Source: Lentibacillus jeotgali
Lineage (GTDB): Bacteria > Bacillota > Bacilli > Bacillales > Amphibacillaceae
NCBI RefSeq assembly: GCF_000224785.1
Contig: NZ_AGAV01000016.1
Coordinates: 58,631 to 122,630, forward strand
DNA length: 64,000 nt
Direction of reading: 5' to 3'
The translations under genes were made by a program, and so were the position numbers. The notes under the pieces were generated by a model. That model did no database searches, had not been told where the DNA came from, and saw only the letters and a program-made list of their open reading frames with translations. Within the stretch, counting starts at the first letter, position 1; every line of letters begins with the position of its first letter. Below, piece after piece: positions 27,680 to 36,701 of the stretch.

Positions 27680-29239
27680 ATGGCTGACCAACAGCATCCG
27701 ACAACAGAAGAAAAAGTAATCAAAGCGAAGAATATTGGTGTGTCATTCCAAAGCGGCAAGCAGCAGGATGATTATAAATCAAAGGTATTCCGCTTCTTCA
27801 AAAACCGTGGCAGAGTGGAAAAGCCAAAGGAGGTCTGGCCGCTTAAAGATATTAACTTTGAAGGACTTCAGGGAGAGATCCTCGGAATTATCGGTTCTAA
27901 CGGCGCAGGCAAGACCACGCTCAGTAAAATCATTACCGGTATTCTCCGTCAGGACAAAGGCGATATGCGTGTCGGTGGTAAAGTGACGGCACTGTTTTCA
28001 TTCGGCATGGGCTTCAACAAAGAGCTGACCGGCCGGGAAAACGTCTATTTGAACGGGATGATGCTCGGAATTGATAAGGAATTGATCAATCAATACATTG
28101 ATGACATTCATGCATTTTCCGATCTTGGCGATTTTATGGATCAACCGATGAAATATTATTCGAGCGGCATGAAAGCGCGGCTCGGCTTCAGTGTTGCAGC
28201 ACATCTCGAACCGGAAATCCTTATTCTTGATGAAGCGCTGAACACCGGGGATGCGAAGTTCAGTCAGAAGGCAGCACAAAAAATGAAGGAGCTCGTCAAA
28301 CGCGCAAAAATGGTGATTATCGTGACGCACAGCCTGCCGTATGCCGAGCGGAATTGTGACCGGCTGATCTGGGTCGATGGCGGTGTCATCCGGGAAGATG
28401 GTGATCCGACAGAAGTCATTGCCCATTATAAAGCGACAATGCCGAAGCGTCCACCACGGAAACGACGCCTGCTGCAGCTTGATAAAACTGAAACAACGAT
28501 ACAGGACAATACTGTGATTAAAGCGGAGAATGTCGGTGTTTCGTTCCAGCTGAAAAATAAAGGGAAATTTTGGGCACTCCGGAACCTGGACTTTGAAATT
28601 AAAGTCGGAGAAGTTGTCGGGATTATTGGCCATAATGGTGCCGGGAAAAGTACGTTATGCAAAGTGCTCACGAAGATATATCAGCCCGATGAAGGGCAAA
28701 TCGAACTGAACGGTGAGACATCGGCACTGTTGGGGTATGGTACAGGCTTTAACCCGCAGCTAACAGGCAGCGATAACATTTATTTAAATGCGATGTTGCT
28801 CGGAATTCCGAAAAAGCGCGTTGATGAAAAGTATGATGAAATCGTGGAATTTTCGGGGATAAAGGGAGCAATCGATAAACCCGTCAAAGAATATTCCAGC
28901 GGCATGAAATCGCGGCTCGGCTTTAGTATTGCGGCAACACTCAAACCGGATATTTTTATTATCGACGAAGCGCTGTCGACCGGTGATATGGCGTTTCAGG
29001 AAAAGGCCAGTGAACGGATTCAGGATATGATTGAAAGTGCCAAAGCGGTAATCATCGTCTCCCATAATATGAATTTTGTTGAAAAAGTCTGCACGCGAGC
29101 GCTTTGGATGGAGCAGGGACAGGTTCGTTTTGACGGTGGGGCAGAAGATGCCGTCGCTAAATACCGTGAATCGATCGGTTTAAATAACAAGAAACAGGCC
29201 GTCAAAAAAGCTAACCCGAAGAAAGCCGCAAAAAATTAA
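27680..29239 (+). CDS. fused double ATPase of a TagH-like polysaccharide ABC exporter
   Basis: The 519-residue protein contains two complete nucleotide-binding domains. The first has Walker A GSNGAGKTT, signature YYSSGMKARL and Walker B ILILDEALNTGD. The second has GHNGAGKST, EYSSGMKSRL and IFIIDEALSTGD. TagH usually has one such domain plus an extracytoplasmic part, which is missing here. The basic C-terminal tail (KKANPKKAAKN) is not a membrane anchor. The fused pair probably pairs with a TagG-like permease dimer. Confidence 0.92.
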   Translation: MADQQHPTTEEKVIKAKNIGVSFQSGKQQDDYKSKVFRFFKNRGRVEKPKEVWPLKDINFEGLQGEILGIIGSNGAGKTTLSKIITGILRQDKGDMRVGGKVTALFSFGMGFNKELTGRENVYLNGMMLGIDKELINQYIDDIHAFSDLGDFMDQPMKYYSSGMKARLGFSVAAHLEPEILILDEALNTGDAKFSQKAAQKMKELVKRAKMVIIVTHSLPYAERNCDRLIWVDGGVIREDGDPTEVIAHYKATMPKRPPRKRRLLQLDKTETTIQDNTVIKAENVGVSFQLKNKGKFWALRNLDFEIKVGEVVGIIGHNGAGKSTLCKVLTKIYQPDEGQIELNGETSALLGYGTGFNPQLTGSDNIYLNAMLLGIPKKRVDEKYDEIVEFSGIKGAIDKPVKEYSSGMKSRLGFSIAATLKPDIFIIDEALSTGDMAFQEKASERIQDMIESAKAVIIVSHNMNFVEKVCTRALWMEQGQVRFDGGAEDAVAKYRESIGLNNKKQAVKKANPKKAAKN

Positions 29240-29277
29240 AACCAGCAAAACACAGATCAGATAGAGTCCATGATTAG

Positions 29278-31203
29278 GTGGTGAATGGTTTGATCAAGTT
29301 TATTAAAAAAGCAATCAGCAAATTCGTTGATTGGGCGTTATATACGGTCTTGGATGAGAAAAAGAAAAAAGCCATTTCCAATTTGTTGTCGGATAAGCAA
29401 AAGAATATACTGCGGAGACTGACACGCCATGGCAAAAAACATGAGCAAAAGCAGCTGCTGAAACAATTGCGGCACCACCTTTATACATTGGGCTTTACGA
29501 ATAGGGCACTATCTGAACTCGAAGACATTTATCTAAATACGACTGATGCCTACTTGAAGCGGATGGCGGCTTGGGAGCTCACACAATGGCACGCTAACAA
29601 ATATACCAAGGAAGGCGCACGTCAGGCACTTGCGTATCTTCCGGCGGTCACAGACGGCGAGACGGATCAGGATCAATTACGCCGCGCAGCAATCATTAAA
29701 GCGGAGTGTTACGATATGCTGAATGAAATGGATGCGGCCAAAGATGTGATTGATAAGGCGCTCCAAAAGCAGGAGCACCCTGATCTATATCTGGGATATG
29801 CTAATCTTGAAGAAACAGTTGAGAAAAGCACCACTTGGATCAATAAAGCAATGGAAGCTTACCATTTACAGCCCATTACTTTTCAATCGGCAAATGGTGC
29901 TGTATCGTATGATGATTTAACGACAAAGCCGATCGATAAAAAAGTCAATAAAGGTCCGAAAGTTTCGATCATCTTACCGGCCTTCAAAGCTGAAGATGGT
30001 ATCTCGACAGCGATTGAATCGATTCAAAACCAGACATGGCAGAATATTGAACTGCTCATCGTTGATGACTGCAGTCCTGACAATACAAAAGACGTTGTAC
30101 GTGAATACATGAAAAATGACGCCCGGATTACGCTGCTGTCCACGCCGGAAAACAGCGGTCCATATGTCGCACGAAACATTGCCTTGAAGGCAGCTGCCGG
30201 TGACTTTGTGACCATCAACGACTCCGATGATTGGTCACATGCGGAAAAAATCGAAATTCAAGCAAAACACCTGCAAAGTAACAAGAAAGTCATGGCCAAT
30301 ACATCCGAGCATGCACGGCTGACAGAAGAGCTGAAACTGTATCGGCGCGGAACGCCCGGCAGATATATTTTCCCAAATATGTCCTCGACCATGTTCAGAC
30401 GGAAACCAGTGCTGAAAAAAATCGGTTACTGGGACAGTGTGCGTTTTGCGGCAGACGGGGAATTTAAACGCCGGCTTATCAAAGCATTCGGGAAAACGCG
30501 GTTTGTTGATTTGAAGTCAGGACCGCTATCCCTGCCAAGACAGTCGGTAGCGTCATTGACAGGCAGCTCGGCCTTTGGTTATAACGGCTTTTTCAAAGGT
30601 GTGCGGCTCGAATATGTGGAAAGTCTGGAATACCATCACAGCCGGGCGGATTCACTATATTATCCGTACCCGCAAACTGAGCGGCCGTTTCCGGTGCCTG
30701 AACCAATGTGGCCTGTTCGCGAGGAAAAAGTATCAGGAAGGCGGCTGTTCGATATCGTGATAGCAGCTGATTACCGGAATGTAGATGAAAATGACAAGAT
30801 ACTTCAGGAAATCACCAGCCTGAAAGGTCATAATAAGCGGATTGGTTTCATTCAAATATATCATTATGATTTGGCGAACACCCACGGGATAAGCCGGCTG
30901 TTTCGCGAATTGATTGATGGCAGCGAGATGCAAATGCTTGTTTATGGTGAAAAGATCAGTGCGAAGATGCTGGTGGTCATGGATCCAACCATTCTTGTGG
31001 ATTGGCAGCAATACGTTCCTGATGTTGCAGCGGATGAAATAATTGTCAGGTCACACCACATTCCGGAAGGGCTTGATATCGGATTTTGCCGGAAACAAAT
31101 GCGCTCTTATTTCGGAAAGACCGGAATGTGTAATAAAGAGGCATTTAATCTCAGTACCATCATTCAGGACGGGAAGAAGGTTTCAGAGAATGCCCGCCAA
31201 TAA
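29278..31203 (+). CDS. large glycosyltransferase family 2 protein with N-terminal helical-repeat domain
   Basis: The protein (about 640 residues) has a basic N-terminus, a helical region (about 60-200) that looks TPR-like, then a GT-A domain with VSIILPAFKAEDGIS, VDDCSPDNTKD and the metal motif NDSDDWSHAEK, and a C-terminal domain of unknown role. No signal peptide is seen, so it acts in the cytoplasm. Start is uncertain: GTG 29278 is on the ORF edge, but TTG 29290 sits better behind AGGTGG. It is a paralogue of the next gene, which overlaps its end. Confidence 0.85.
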   Translation: MVNGLIKFIKKAISKFVDWALYTVLDEKKKKAISNLLSDKQKNILRRLTRHGKKHEQKQLLKQLRHHLYTLGFTNRALSELEDIYLNTTDAYLKRMAAWELTQWHANKYTKEGARQALAYLPAVTDGETDQDQLRRAAIIKAECYDMLNEMDAAKDVIDKALQKQEHPDLYLGYANLEETVEKSTTWINKAMEAYHLQPITFQSANGAVSYDDLTTKPIDKKVNKGPKVSIILPAFKAEDGISTAIESIQNQTWQNIELLIVDDCSPDNTKDVVREYMKNDARITLLSTPENSGPYVARNIALKAAAGDFVTINDSDDWSHAEKIEIQAKHLQSNKKVMANTSEHARLTEELKLYRRGTPGRYIFPNMSSTMFRRKPVLKKIGYWDSVRFAADGEFKRRLIKAFGKTRFVDLKSGPLSLPRQSVASLTGSSAFGYNGFFKGVRLEYVESLEYHHSRADSLYYPYPQTERPFPVPEPMWPVREEKVSGRRLFDIVIAADYRNVDENDKILQEITSLKGHNKRIGFIQIYHYDLANTHGISRLFRELIDGSEMQMLVYGEKISAKMLVVMDPTILVDWQQYVPDVAADEIIVRSHHIPEGLDIGFCRKQMRSYFGKTGMCNKEAFNLSTIIQDGKKVSENARQ

Positions 31204-33526
31204 CGACAAACTCACTGAACTGAAACAACGGAACAAGGAAAAACAGGAGCAATTGACTAGACTCGAACAGGAGCTTGCTGAGAAGCAGGCTCACCACCGA
31301 GCGACAGAGAAGCAATTAATGGAGCGGCAGGCCCAGTTCAACGTCATCCAGCGCAAACTAAAAGCAGTAAGTCGCCTGAAGCGGAACTGTGTCCGGTTTA
31401 TGCGCTCGACTGCTGCTTACTTGCTAGGCAGACGAAACATAAAACAACTTTACAGCAAACCATACAAACGAAAAAAAGCGGAAAATCAGTTGAAAAAGTA
31501 CCGCTATTATTTATATGAATTAGGATTCATCGAAAGAGCATTGGCCGATTTGGAAGCCATATACGAACAGCCGGAAAACCGTTACCAGAAACGTGCCGTC
31601 AGCTGGGAACTCGCCTTATGGCATGCCGGTAAGTATACAAAAGAGGGTGCGATTAAGGCTTTGAACTATCTCCCGGCCGTAATGAACAGTGAACACGATC
31701 AAGAACGATTGCGGAAGGCTGCGATCATCAAAGCAGAATGCCACGATATTTTGGATGAGCCTGAAAAAGGAAAACACGTGATTAGTGTTGCGCTCCAACG
31801 CGAACAGCACCCGGATCTATATTTGGCCTATGCGAATCTCGAAGAAACGATTGAGGCGCGAACTGCATGGCTGAATAAAGTGATGAAGGCATACAAACTG
31901 CAGCCTGTTTATTTTGCGAGTGGTGCGGACTCGAACCCTGTAAGCTTGGGCGACAATCACTTTGACTCGTGCGGGAACGACGGAAACTCGTGCGAGGGCA
32001 GCGCCAACTTGTGCGGAGAAAGCACAAATTCGTGCGATAGTGGGGGCAACTCGTGCGACGGTAACAGAAACTCGTGCGAGAACCTCATGAGCTCGTGCGA
32101 CAGCGCCCCTGAATCGATCGAGACGGCCACATACGATGATCTCACCACAAAGCCGATGGACAAGACAATCGAAAACGGTCCAAAAGTATCGGTTATTCTG
32201 CCTGCCTATAACGCTGGGGACGGCATCTCAATCGCGATTGAATCCATCCTTTCGCAGACGTGGCAGAATATTGAACTGCTTGTTGTTGACGACTGCAGTT
32301 CTGACAACACAAAAGACGTAGTTCGTGAACATATGAAACATGATTCCCGGATAACCCTGCTATCAACACCGGAAAACAGCGGCCCATACATTGCCAGAAA
32401 CATCGCCTTGAAGGCGGCAACCGGCGACTTTGTAACAGTTAATGACTCAGATGACTGGTCACATGCTGAAAAGATCGAGATACAGGCTAAGCACCTGCAA
32501 AAAAACAAAAAAATCATCGCCAATACATCCGAGCATGCCCGGTTGACCGAAGCACTCCAATTTTACCGTCGGGGAACGCCGGGAAAATATATCTTTTCCA
32601 ACATGTCCTCATTAATGTTCAGACGGGAGCCGGTAATAAAAAAGGTCGGCTATTGGGACAGTGTACGATTTGCTGCGGATGGTGAATTCAAGCGTAGACT
32701 CGTAAAGGTTTTTGGCAGCAAGAATTTTGTGGGTTTAAAAACTGGCCCATTATCACTGCCACGACAATCCGTCACATCGCTGACCGGCAGTTCGGCATTT
32801 GGCTACAACGGATTTTTCAAAGGCGTTCGCAAAGAATATGTCGAAAGCTTTGAATTCCATCATAAGAGGACGAACTCATTATATTATCCGCCACTGCAAT
32901 CGAGCCGCTTTTTCCCGGTGCCTGAACCGATGTGGCCAAAACGCCAAGAAAAACCTGCTGGCAATCGCCATTTTGATAGTGTTGTTGCCGCGGATTTCCG
33001 TCTGCCAACTGACAGTCTAAAGGACACAATCGATGAAATACGCACACATGAATCGATGGGTCTCAGGACAGGTCTAATACAAATGGCCGAATATACATTT
33101 AATACCGCCAAAAAAGTGAATCCCGACATTCGCGAACTGATTGATGGCCAAAACATTCAAATGCTGGTGTATGGCGAATCGATCACGTGTGATATTCTGC
33201 TTGTTAAAAACCCAGCCATTTTACAGGAAAAACAGCAGTATATCCCTAATATAAAACCAGCTGCTGTACTTACAGTTATTGAGCGGACGGGTGGTTATAA
33301 CATTCGGACAGCTTCAAAGAGGCTGATGACATATTTTGATAAAAAGGGCAAATGGTATGCGAAAAATGACACCATCCGTGATACATTAGTAAGAAACAAG
33401 GCAGACGAATTAAGGTTTGTTTATTTGGCACACGATAACTGGCCGGCAATACAAACAGAAAACCAGATTTCTTATAAAATGTTCCTCGAAAACTGGCTCG
33501 TTGACACGAACCCGTATACAGAGTGA
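31190..33526 (+). CDS. large glycosyltransferase family 2 protein, paralogue with an in-frame repeat-array insertion
   Basis: The 778-residue protein has a coiled coil at the N-terminus (about 5-70), a TPR-like region, a GT-A domain (VSVILPAYNAGDGIS, VDDCSSDNTKD, NDSDDW) and the same C-terminal domain as its upstream paralogue. ATG 31190 behind GAAGAAGG is chosen; the longer ORF from 31043 lies inside the upstream gene. Residues 259-307 are an insertion of seven 21-bp array units reading as a DSCGN/NSC-rich peptide with eight cysteines. The paralogue lacks it. The insertion falls in a linker before the GT domain, so the enzyme may still work. Confidence 0.87.
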   Translation: MPANNDKLTELKQRNKEKQEQLTRLEQELAEKQAHHRATEKQLMERQAQFNVIQRKLKAVSRLKRNCVRFMRSTAAYLLGRRNIKQLYSKPYKRKKAENQLKKYRYYLYELGFIERALADLEAIYEQPENRYQKRAVSWELALWHAGKYTKEGAIKALNYLPAVMNSEHDQERLRKAAIIKAECHDILDEPEKGKHVISVALQREQHPDLYLAYANLEETIEARTAWLNKVMKAYKLQPVYFASGADSNPVSLGDNHFDSCGNDGNSCEGSANLCGESTNSCDSGGNSCDGNRNSCENLMSSCDSAPESIETATYDDLTTKPMDKTIENGPKVSVILPAYNAGDGISIAIESILSQTWQNIELLVVDDCSSDNTKDVVREHMKHDSRITLLSTPENSGPYIARNIALKAATGDFVTVNDSDDWSHAEKIEIQAKHLQKNKKIIANTSEHARLTEALQFYRRGTPGKYIFSNMSSLMFRREPVIKKVGYWDSVRFAADGEFKRRLVKVFGSKNFVGLKTGPLSLPRQSVTSLTGSSAFGYNGFFKGVRKEYVESFEFHHKRTNSLYYPPLQSSRFFPVPEPMWPKRQEKPAGNRHFDSVVAADFRLPTDSLKDTIDEIRTHESMGLRTGLIQMAEYTFNTAKKVNPDIRELIDGQNIQMLVYGESITCDILLVKNPAILQEKQQYIPNIKPAAVLTVIERTGGYNIRTASKRLMTYFDKKGKWYAKNDTIRDTLVRNKADELRFVYLAHDNWPAIQTENQISYKMFLENWLVDTNPYTE
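31966..32112 (+). repeat. tandem array E, seven 21-bp units inside a coding sequence
   Basis: Exactly seven 21-bp units (147 bp) start CTCGTGCG, CTTGTGCG or TTCGTGCG. The 21-bp period preserves the reading frame and no unit contains a stop. Flanking protein matches the paralogue at 29278 (LQP...before, YDDLTTKP after), which shows this is an inserted segment. Confidence 0.93.
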
Positions 33527-33602
33527 CATTTCCTTTAGTGGGACGCTTTTTTTCCACTGAATGTCAGCAGAACAGAATCGGGCATTTAGAAGCGGGATAA
33601 AA
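33522..33602 (+). repeat. gene-end hairpin repeat, copy 4
   Basis: GTGACATTTCCTTTAGTGGGA, a T-rich loop and TCCACTGAATGTC form a stem, followed by AGAACAGAATCGGGCATTTAG and AGCGGGATAAAA. This matches the elements at 5272-5478. As in fabZ, the stop codon (TGA) of the preceding gene lies inside the initial GTGA. Confidence 0.85.
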
Positions 33603-33606
33603 GGGG

Positions 33607-35004
33607 ATGGTTACAATAACGGACAATAACCATTTGAATGATACGTACCGATCGGAAAAAGAAATGGAATTGGAATTGACAAAAAAGCTGATGGAAAAGG
33701 AAGCAGAAATCGGTCAAACGAATAAGTCTATCAAAGATGATAAAAAACAGCTTAATCACATTGAAAACAGTAAAACATGGAAGTACACGAAGCCTCTGCA
33801 TAAGCAGTCCGGTTCCAGGAAAAAGCAAAACGCATATATTAGGCATTTGGAAGAAAAGCTAAAAGAAACACAGCAGGCTTTGCATGATACGGAAGAAGAG
33901 AATAACCGGCTTAGAATGGATAGCCGCACGCCGGACAGCAACCAAATGCTAAAAGCCATCAGCGAGGCCAAAAATGATGGGAAGCTGCTGGATTACCTTG
34001 GCAAACTCATCCGGCAAAAGCAGGAGCATGAGCTAAACTATAACCGCGCATTACAGTATGCAGCCCGGCTTTTCATGAATGAGCAGGAAGACTTTCGAAA
34101 TATGGTCTATGCCAGTGCATTGACCGGCCTGAAGATGGAAGACATCCCCGAATTTATGATCAGATCTGGTGTGACGGATGATATCTCACTGCGGCCGGCC
34201 GTCTCATTCCGGGCCAGCTTGAATAGGCGCATGCGGCAAATGCAGCTCGTGGGTTCACTACCCGAGTGGTTATTGGATAATAAGCTAGCTGGTTATACGT
34301 TTGCAGATGCCATTGGAATCAGAAGACCTTGGACATCGGACGAAACATACAGCATCAATAATCTGCCCGCGAAAGAAAGGATAGTCATTAAACCGGCTGC
34401 TGGCGCAGGTTCACGTGGCGTCTATCTTGTAAATGATTTTAATGATATAGTGGATATGAAACGATCGAACAAACTCGAAAATTGGGATGAACTGAAAGCA
34501 AACATGAACCAGGATCTTGAATCCGGCTGGGTGAATCTGGATGAATGGGTGATTGAAGAACTCATTTTGGAATGCGATAAGACGCCTGCAAGTGATATCA
34601 AATTTTATTGTTTTTATGGGAAAATAGGCCTTATCCTGGAGATTGTTCGTTATCCTGAGCTCAAATATTGTTGGTGGACAGCCACCGGTGAACGTGTAAG
34701 GACAGGCAAATATGATCAAAATCTGTTTACAGGAAAAGGCGTGTTCAAGCATGAACTCGATGCTGCTTCGGATATAAGTAAGAAGATCCCGGCACCGTTC
34801 ATCCGGATAGATTATCTGCGATCCGAAAATGAATTGGTTTTCGGTGAATTCACACCAAAGCCGGGAAATTACGACGAGTTTGATAAAGCCACAGACCAGT
34901 GGCTTGGTGATTATTTTGTGGAAGCAGAAGGCCGATTAATCAATGATTTGCTGGAAGGAAAGCAATTTAACGATTACAACGAATTAGCTGATCATTGGAA
35001 ATAA
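33607..35004 (+). CDS. TupA-like ATP-grasp protein
   Basis: The 465-residue protein has an N-terminal coiled coil (about 10-115) that contains the tail-like motif NSKTWKYTKPLHK, then an ATP-grasp_TupA domain with ERIVIKPAAGAGSRGVYLVND (P-loop lysine), DEWVIEELI and a C-terminal FGEFTPKPGN metal-binding segment. The TupA family takes its name from the teichuronopeptide gene of alkaliphilic Bacillus halodurans, where the product contains polyglucuronate and polyglutamate. By analogy it may ligate an amino acid to a wall polymer. Start 33607 is the first ATG, just after a repeat element, and its Shine-Dalgarno is weak. Confidence 0.85.
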   Translation: MVTITDNNHLNDTYRSEKEMELELTKKLMEKEAEIGQTNKSIKDDKKQLNHIENSKTWKYTKPLHKQSGSRKKQNAYIRHLEEKLKETQQALHDTEEENNRLRMDSRTPDSNQMLKAISEAKNDGKLLDYLGKLIRQKQEHELNYNRALQYAARLFMNEQEDFRNMVYASALTGLKMEDIPEFMIRSGVTDDISLRPAVSFRASLNRRMRQMQLVGSLPEWLLDNKLAGYTFADAIGIRRPWTSDETYSINNLPAKERIVIKPAAGAGSRGVYLVNDFNDIVDMKRSNKLENWDELKANMNQDLESGWVNLDEWVIEELILECDKTPASDIKFYCFYGKIGLILEIVRYPELKYCWWTATGERVRTGKYDQNLFTGKGVFKHELDAASDISKKIPAPFIRIDYLRSENELVFGEFTPKPGNYDEFDKATDQWLGDYFVEAEGRLINDLLEGKQFNDYNELADHWK

Positions 35005-35043
35005 ATACGTTTTAAACGGGCTGGGTTATAGGAGGAAGTCTAA

Positions 35044-36672
35044 ATGGTAGAGAACAACACAGAATGGCTGCCGCATCTGTCCAGTGAGATTATCTCAGAG
35101 GCACATGGCAATTTACTGGACGCATACGCTGTCGCCCTTGAAGGCTGGCGGAGAGGGCTGACATTACGGTGGCATGTGAAGGATTCAGAAAAATTCAGTG
35201 AGATGTATACCTGGTATGTTGATAACCCCGGACAGCTTTTTTCCCTAAGCTCCAAAGACCGGACACACTATTTCTTCCGGACAAGAGGGGATAAAGTCAG
35301 CAATGAAGCTGTCGTAATCGGCAAGGATAAAGAAAAAACAAAACAGGCGTTAAATAGAGCCGGAGTCCCCGTCCCGGAGGGCAGGCAATTCACTGAAGAG
35401 GCAACCAATGACGCCATCATCGAATATGCGAAAAAAATCGGTTATCCTGTTGTCCTGAAGCCGACAGACGGGAGCTTTGGCAGAGGTGTTATTTCCAATA
35501 TTACAAGTGCGGGCGAGTTGGAATATTCACTTACATACGTGCGTTCAGAGCTGAATTATCCCGATGTCATTATTGAGAATTATATTCCCGGGAAAGAATA
35601 TCGCCTTTATGTCGTCGGTGAGCAGGTAGTGGGTGCAATGAACCGGATTCCGCCCAACGTAACAGGTGACGGCGTTAATTCAATCGAATCCTTAATTGAA
35701 CTAAAAAATAATGAACGTGAATTAAACCCCCGTCTTGTCAGTTGCCCAATCAATGTAAATGAAGATGTGGTTGAATATATCGGCCGGAAAGGCTATTCAT
35801 TGGCAACTGTCCCTGAGTTGAATGAACATGTCTTTTTAAGTGATAAAAGCAACATTTCACTCGGCGGCGACCCAGTTGATGTTATGGATGAACTCCCGAA
35901 AGAGATCAAGGATACGGCAGTCAATGCCATCAAAGGTGTCCCCGGCTTGGCCCATGGAGCGGTTGACTTGATTATTCACATTGATAGACCAGTAAGTGAA
36001 GCAGGATTTGTCATTGAACTTAACCCGACAGCACAACTTGGCGGACTTCTATACCCGATCAAAGGAGAGCCCCGTGACATACCAGCTGCCATTATTGATT
36101 ATTATTTTCCGGAAACAGCTGCGTTAAAGGTTAACAAAAAGCAGACGTATTTTGATTTTCAGGATGTTCTGGAGCCACTGCAGTCAAGGGACGCTAATTC
36201 CACCACCGTCACACCATCACCTATGCAAAAACTGTATGCCAAAAAATATACAGTTAGCGGGGATGTCCAGGATATTGGCTATCATCGCGGCTTGCGTAAA
36301 CAAGCATTTGAACGAGAACTGCATGGATTTGTCCTCAATCTGGAAAATGGTGATATTGAAGTGGTTGTAGCCGGAACAGACCCCGAAATGGTTGATGACT
36401 TTAGAAATGGATTATGGGAAGACGAGGAACGGGCGCAAGTTATGGAAGTCCTGGTAAATGATTATGATGAGCCAATTAAGGTCGGTTTTGAAATAAAAGC
36501 TGATTTAAAAACACAGCGCGAAGAAATAAAGCAATTCAAGCAGGACTTTGAAGTAATCGAATTGGCGATGAAGCGAGCAGAAGTGCAGCGCAGGAAGTTT
36601 TACGAAAGCATGTCATGGCGGGCGACAAAACCAATCAGACTTGCCGGTGCCCTGCTTAAGAAATTTAAATAA
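35044..36672 (+). CDS. ATP-grasp ligase fused to an acylphosphatase-like domain (paralogue 1)
   Basis: The 542-residue protein has a conserved N-terminal block (VALEGWRRGL, then RTHYFFRTRGD), an ATP-grasp domain with YPVVLKPTDGSFGRGVISNI and metal motif VIELNPTAQLGG, an acylphosphatase-like domain (about 395-480) and a C-terminal coiled coil ending in SMSWRATKPIRLAG. The acylphosphatase catalytic Arg is replaced by His414 (DIGYHRG) while Asn432 is kept. The closest fold relatives are cyanophycin-synthetase and D-Ala ligase-like ATP-grasps, so amide-bond formation via an acyl phosphate is likely. Start ATG 35044 follows AGGAGGA. It is first of four related genes. Confidence 0.88.
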   Translation: MVENNTEWLPHLSSEIISEAHGNLLDAYAVALEGWRRGLTLRWHVKDSEKFSEMYTWYVDNPGQLFSLSSKDRTHYFFRTRGDKVSNEAVVIGKDKEKTKQALNRAGVPVPEGRQFTEEATNDAIIEYAKKIGYPVVLKPTDGSFGRGVISNITSAGELEYSLTYVRSELNYPDVIIENYIPGKEYRLYVVGEQVVGAMNRIPPNVTGDGVNSIESLIELKNNERELNPRLVSCPINVNEDVVEYIGRKGYSLATVPELNEHVFLSDKSNISLGGDPVDVMDELPKEIKDTAVNAIKGVPGLAHGAVDLIIHIDRPVSEAGFVIELNPTAQLGGLLYPIKGEPRDIPAAIIDYYFPETAALKVNKKQTYFDFQDVLEPLQSRDANSTTVTPSPMQKLYAKKYTVSGDVQDIGYHRGLRKQAFERELHGFVLNLENGDIEVVVAGTDPEMVDDFRNGLWEDEERAQVMEVLVNDYDEPIKVGFEIKADLKTQREEIKQFKQDFEVIELAMKRAEVQRRKFYESMSWRATKPIRLAGALLKKFK

Positions 36673-36701
36673 ACTGGTCATAAAAATGGAGGAGTATGAG
36701 G

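Noticed and set aside
31043..31189. N-terminal extension of the second large glycosyltransferase
   Set aside because: It lies within the coding end of the upstream paralogue in another frame; the ATG at 31190 has a ribosome-binding site.
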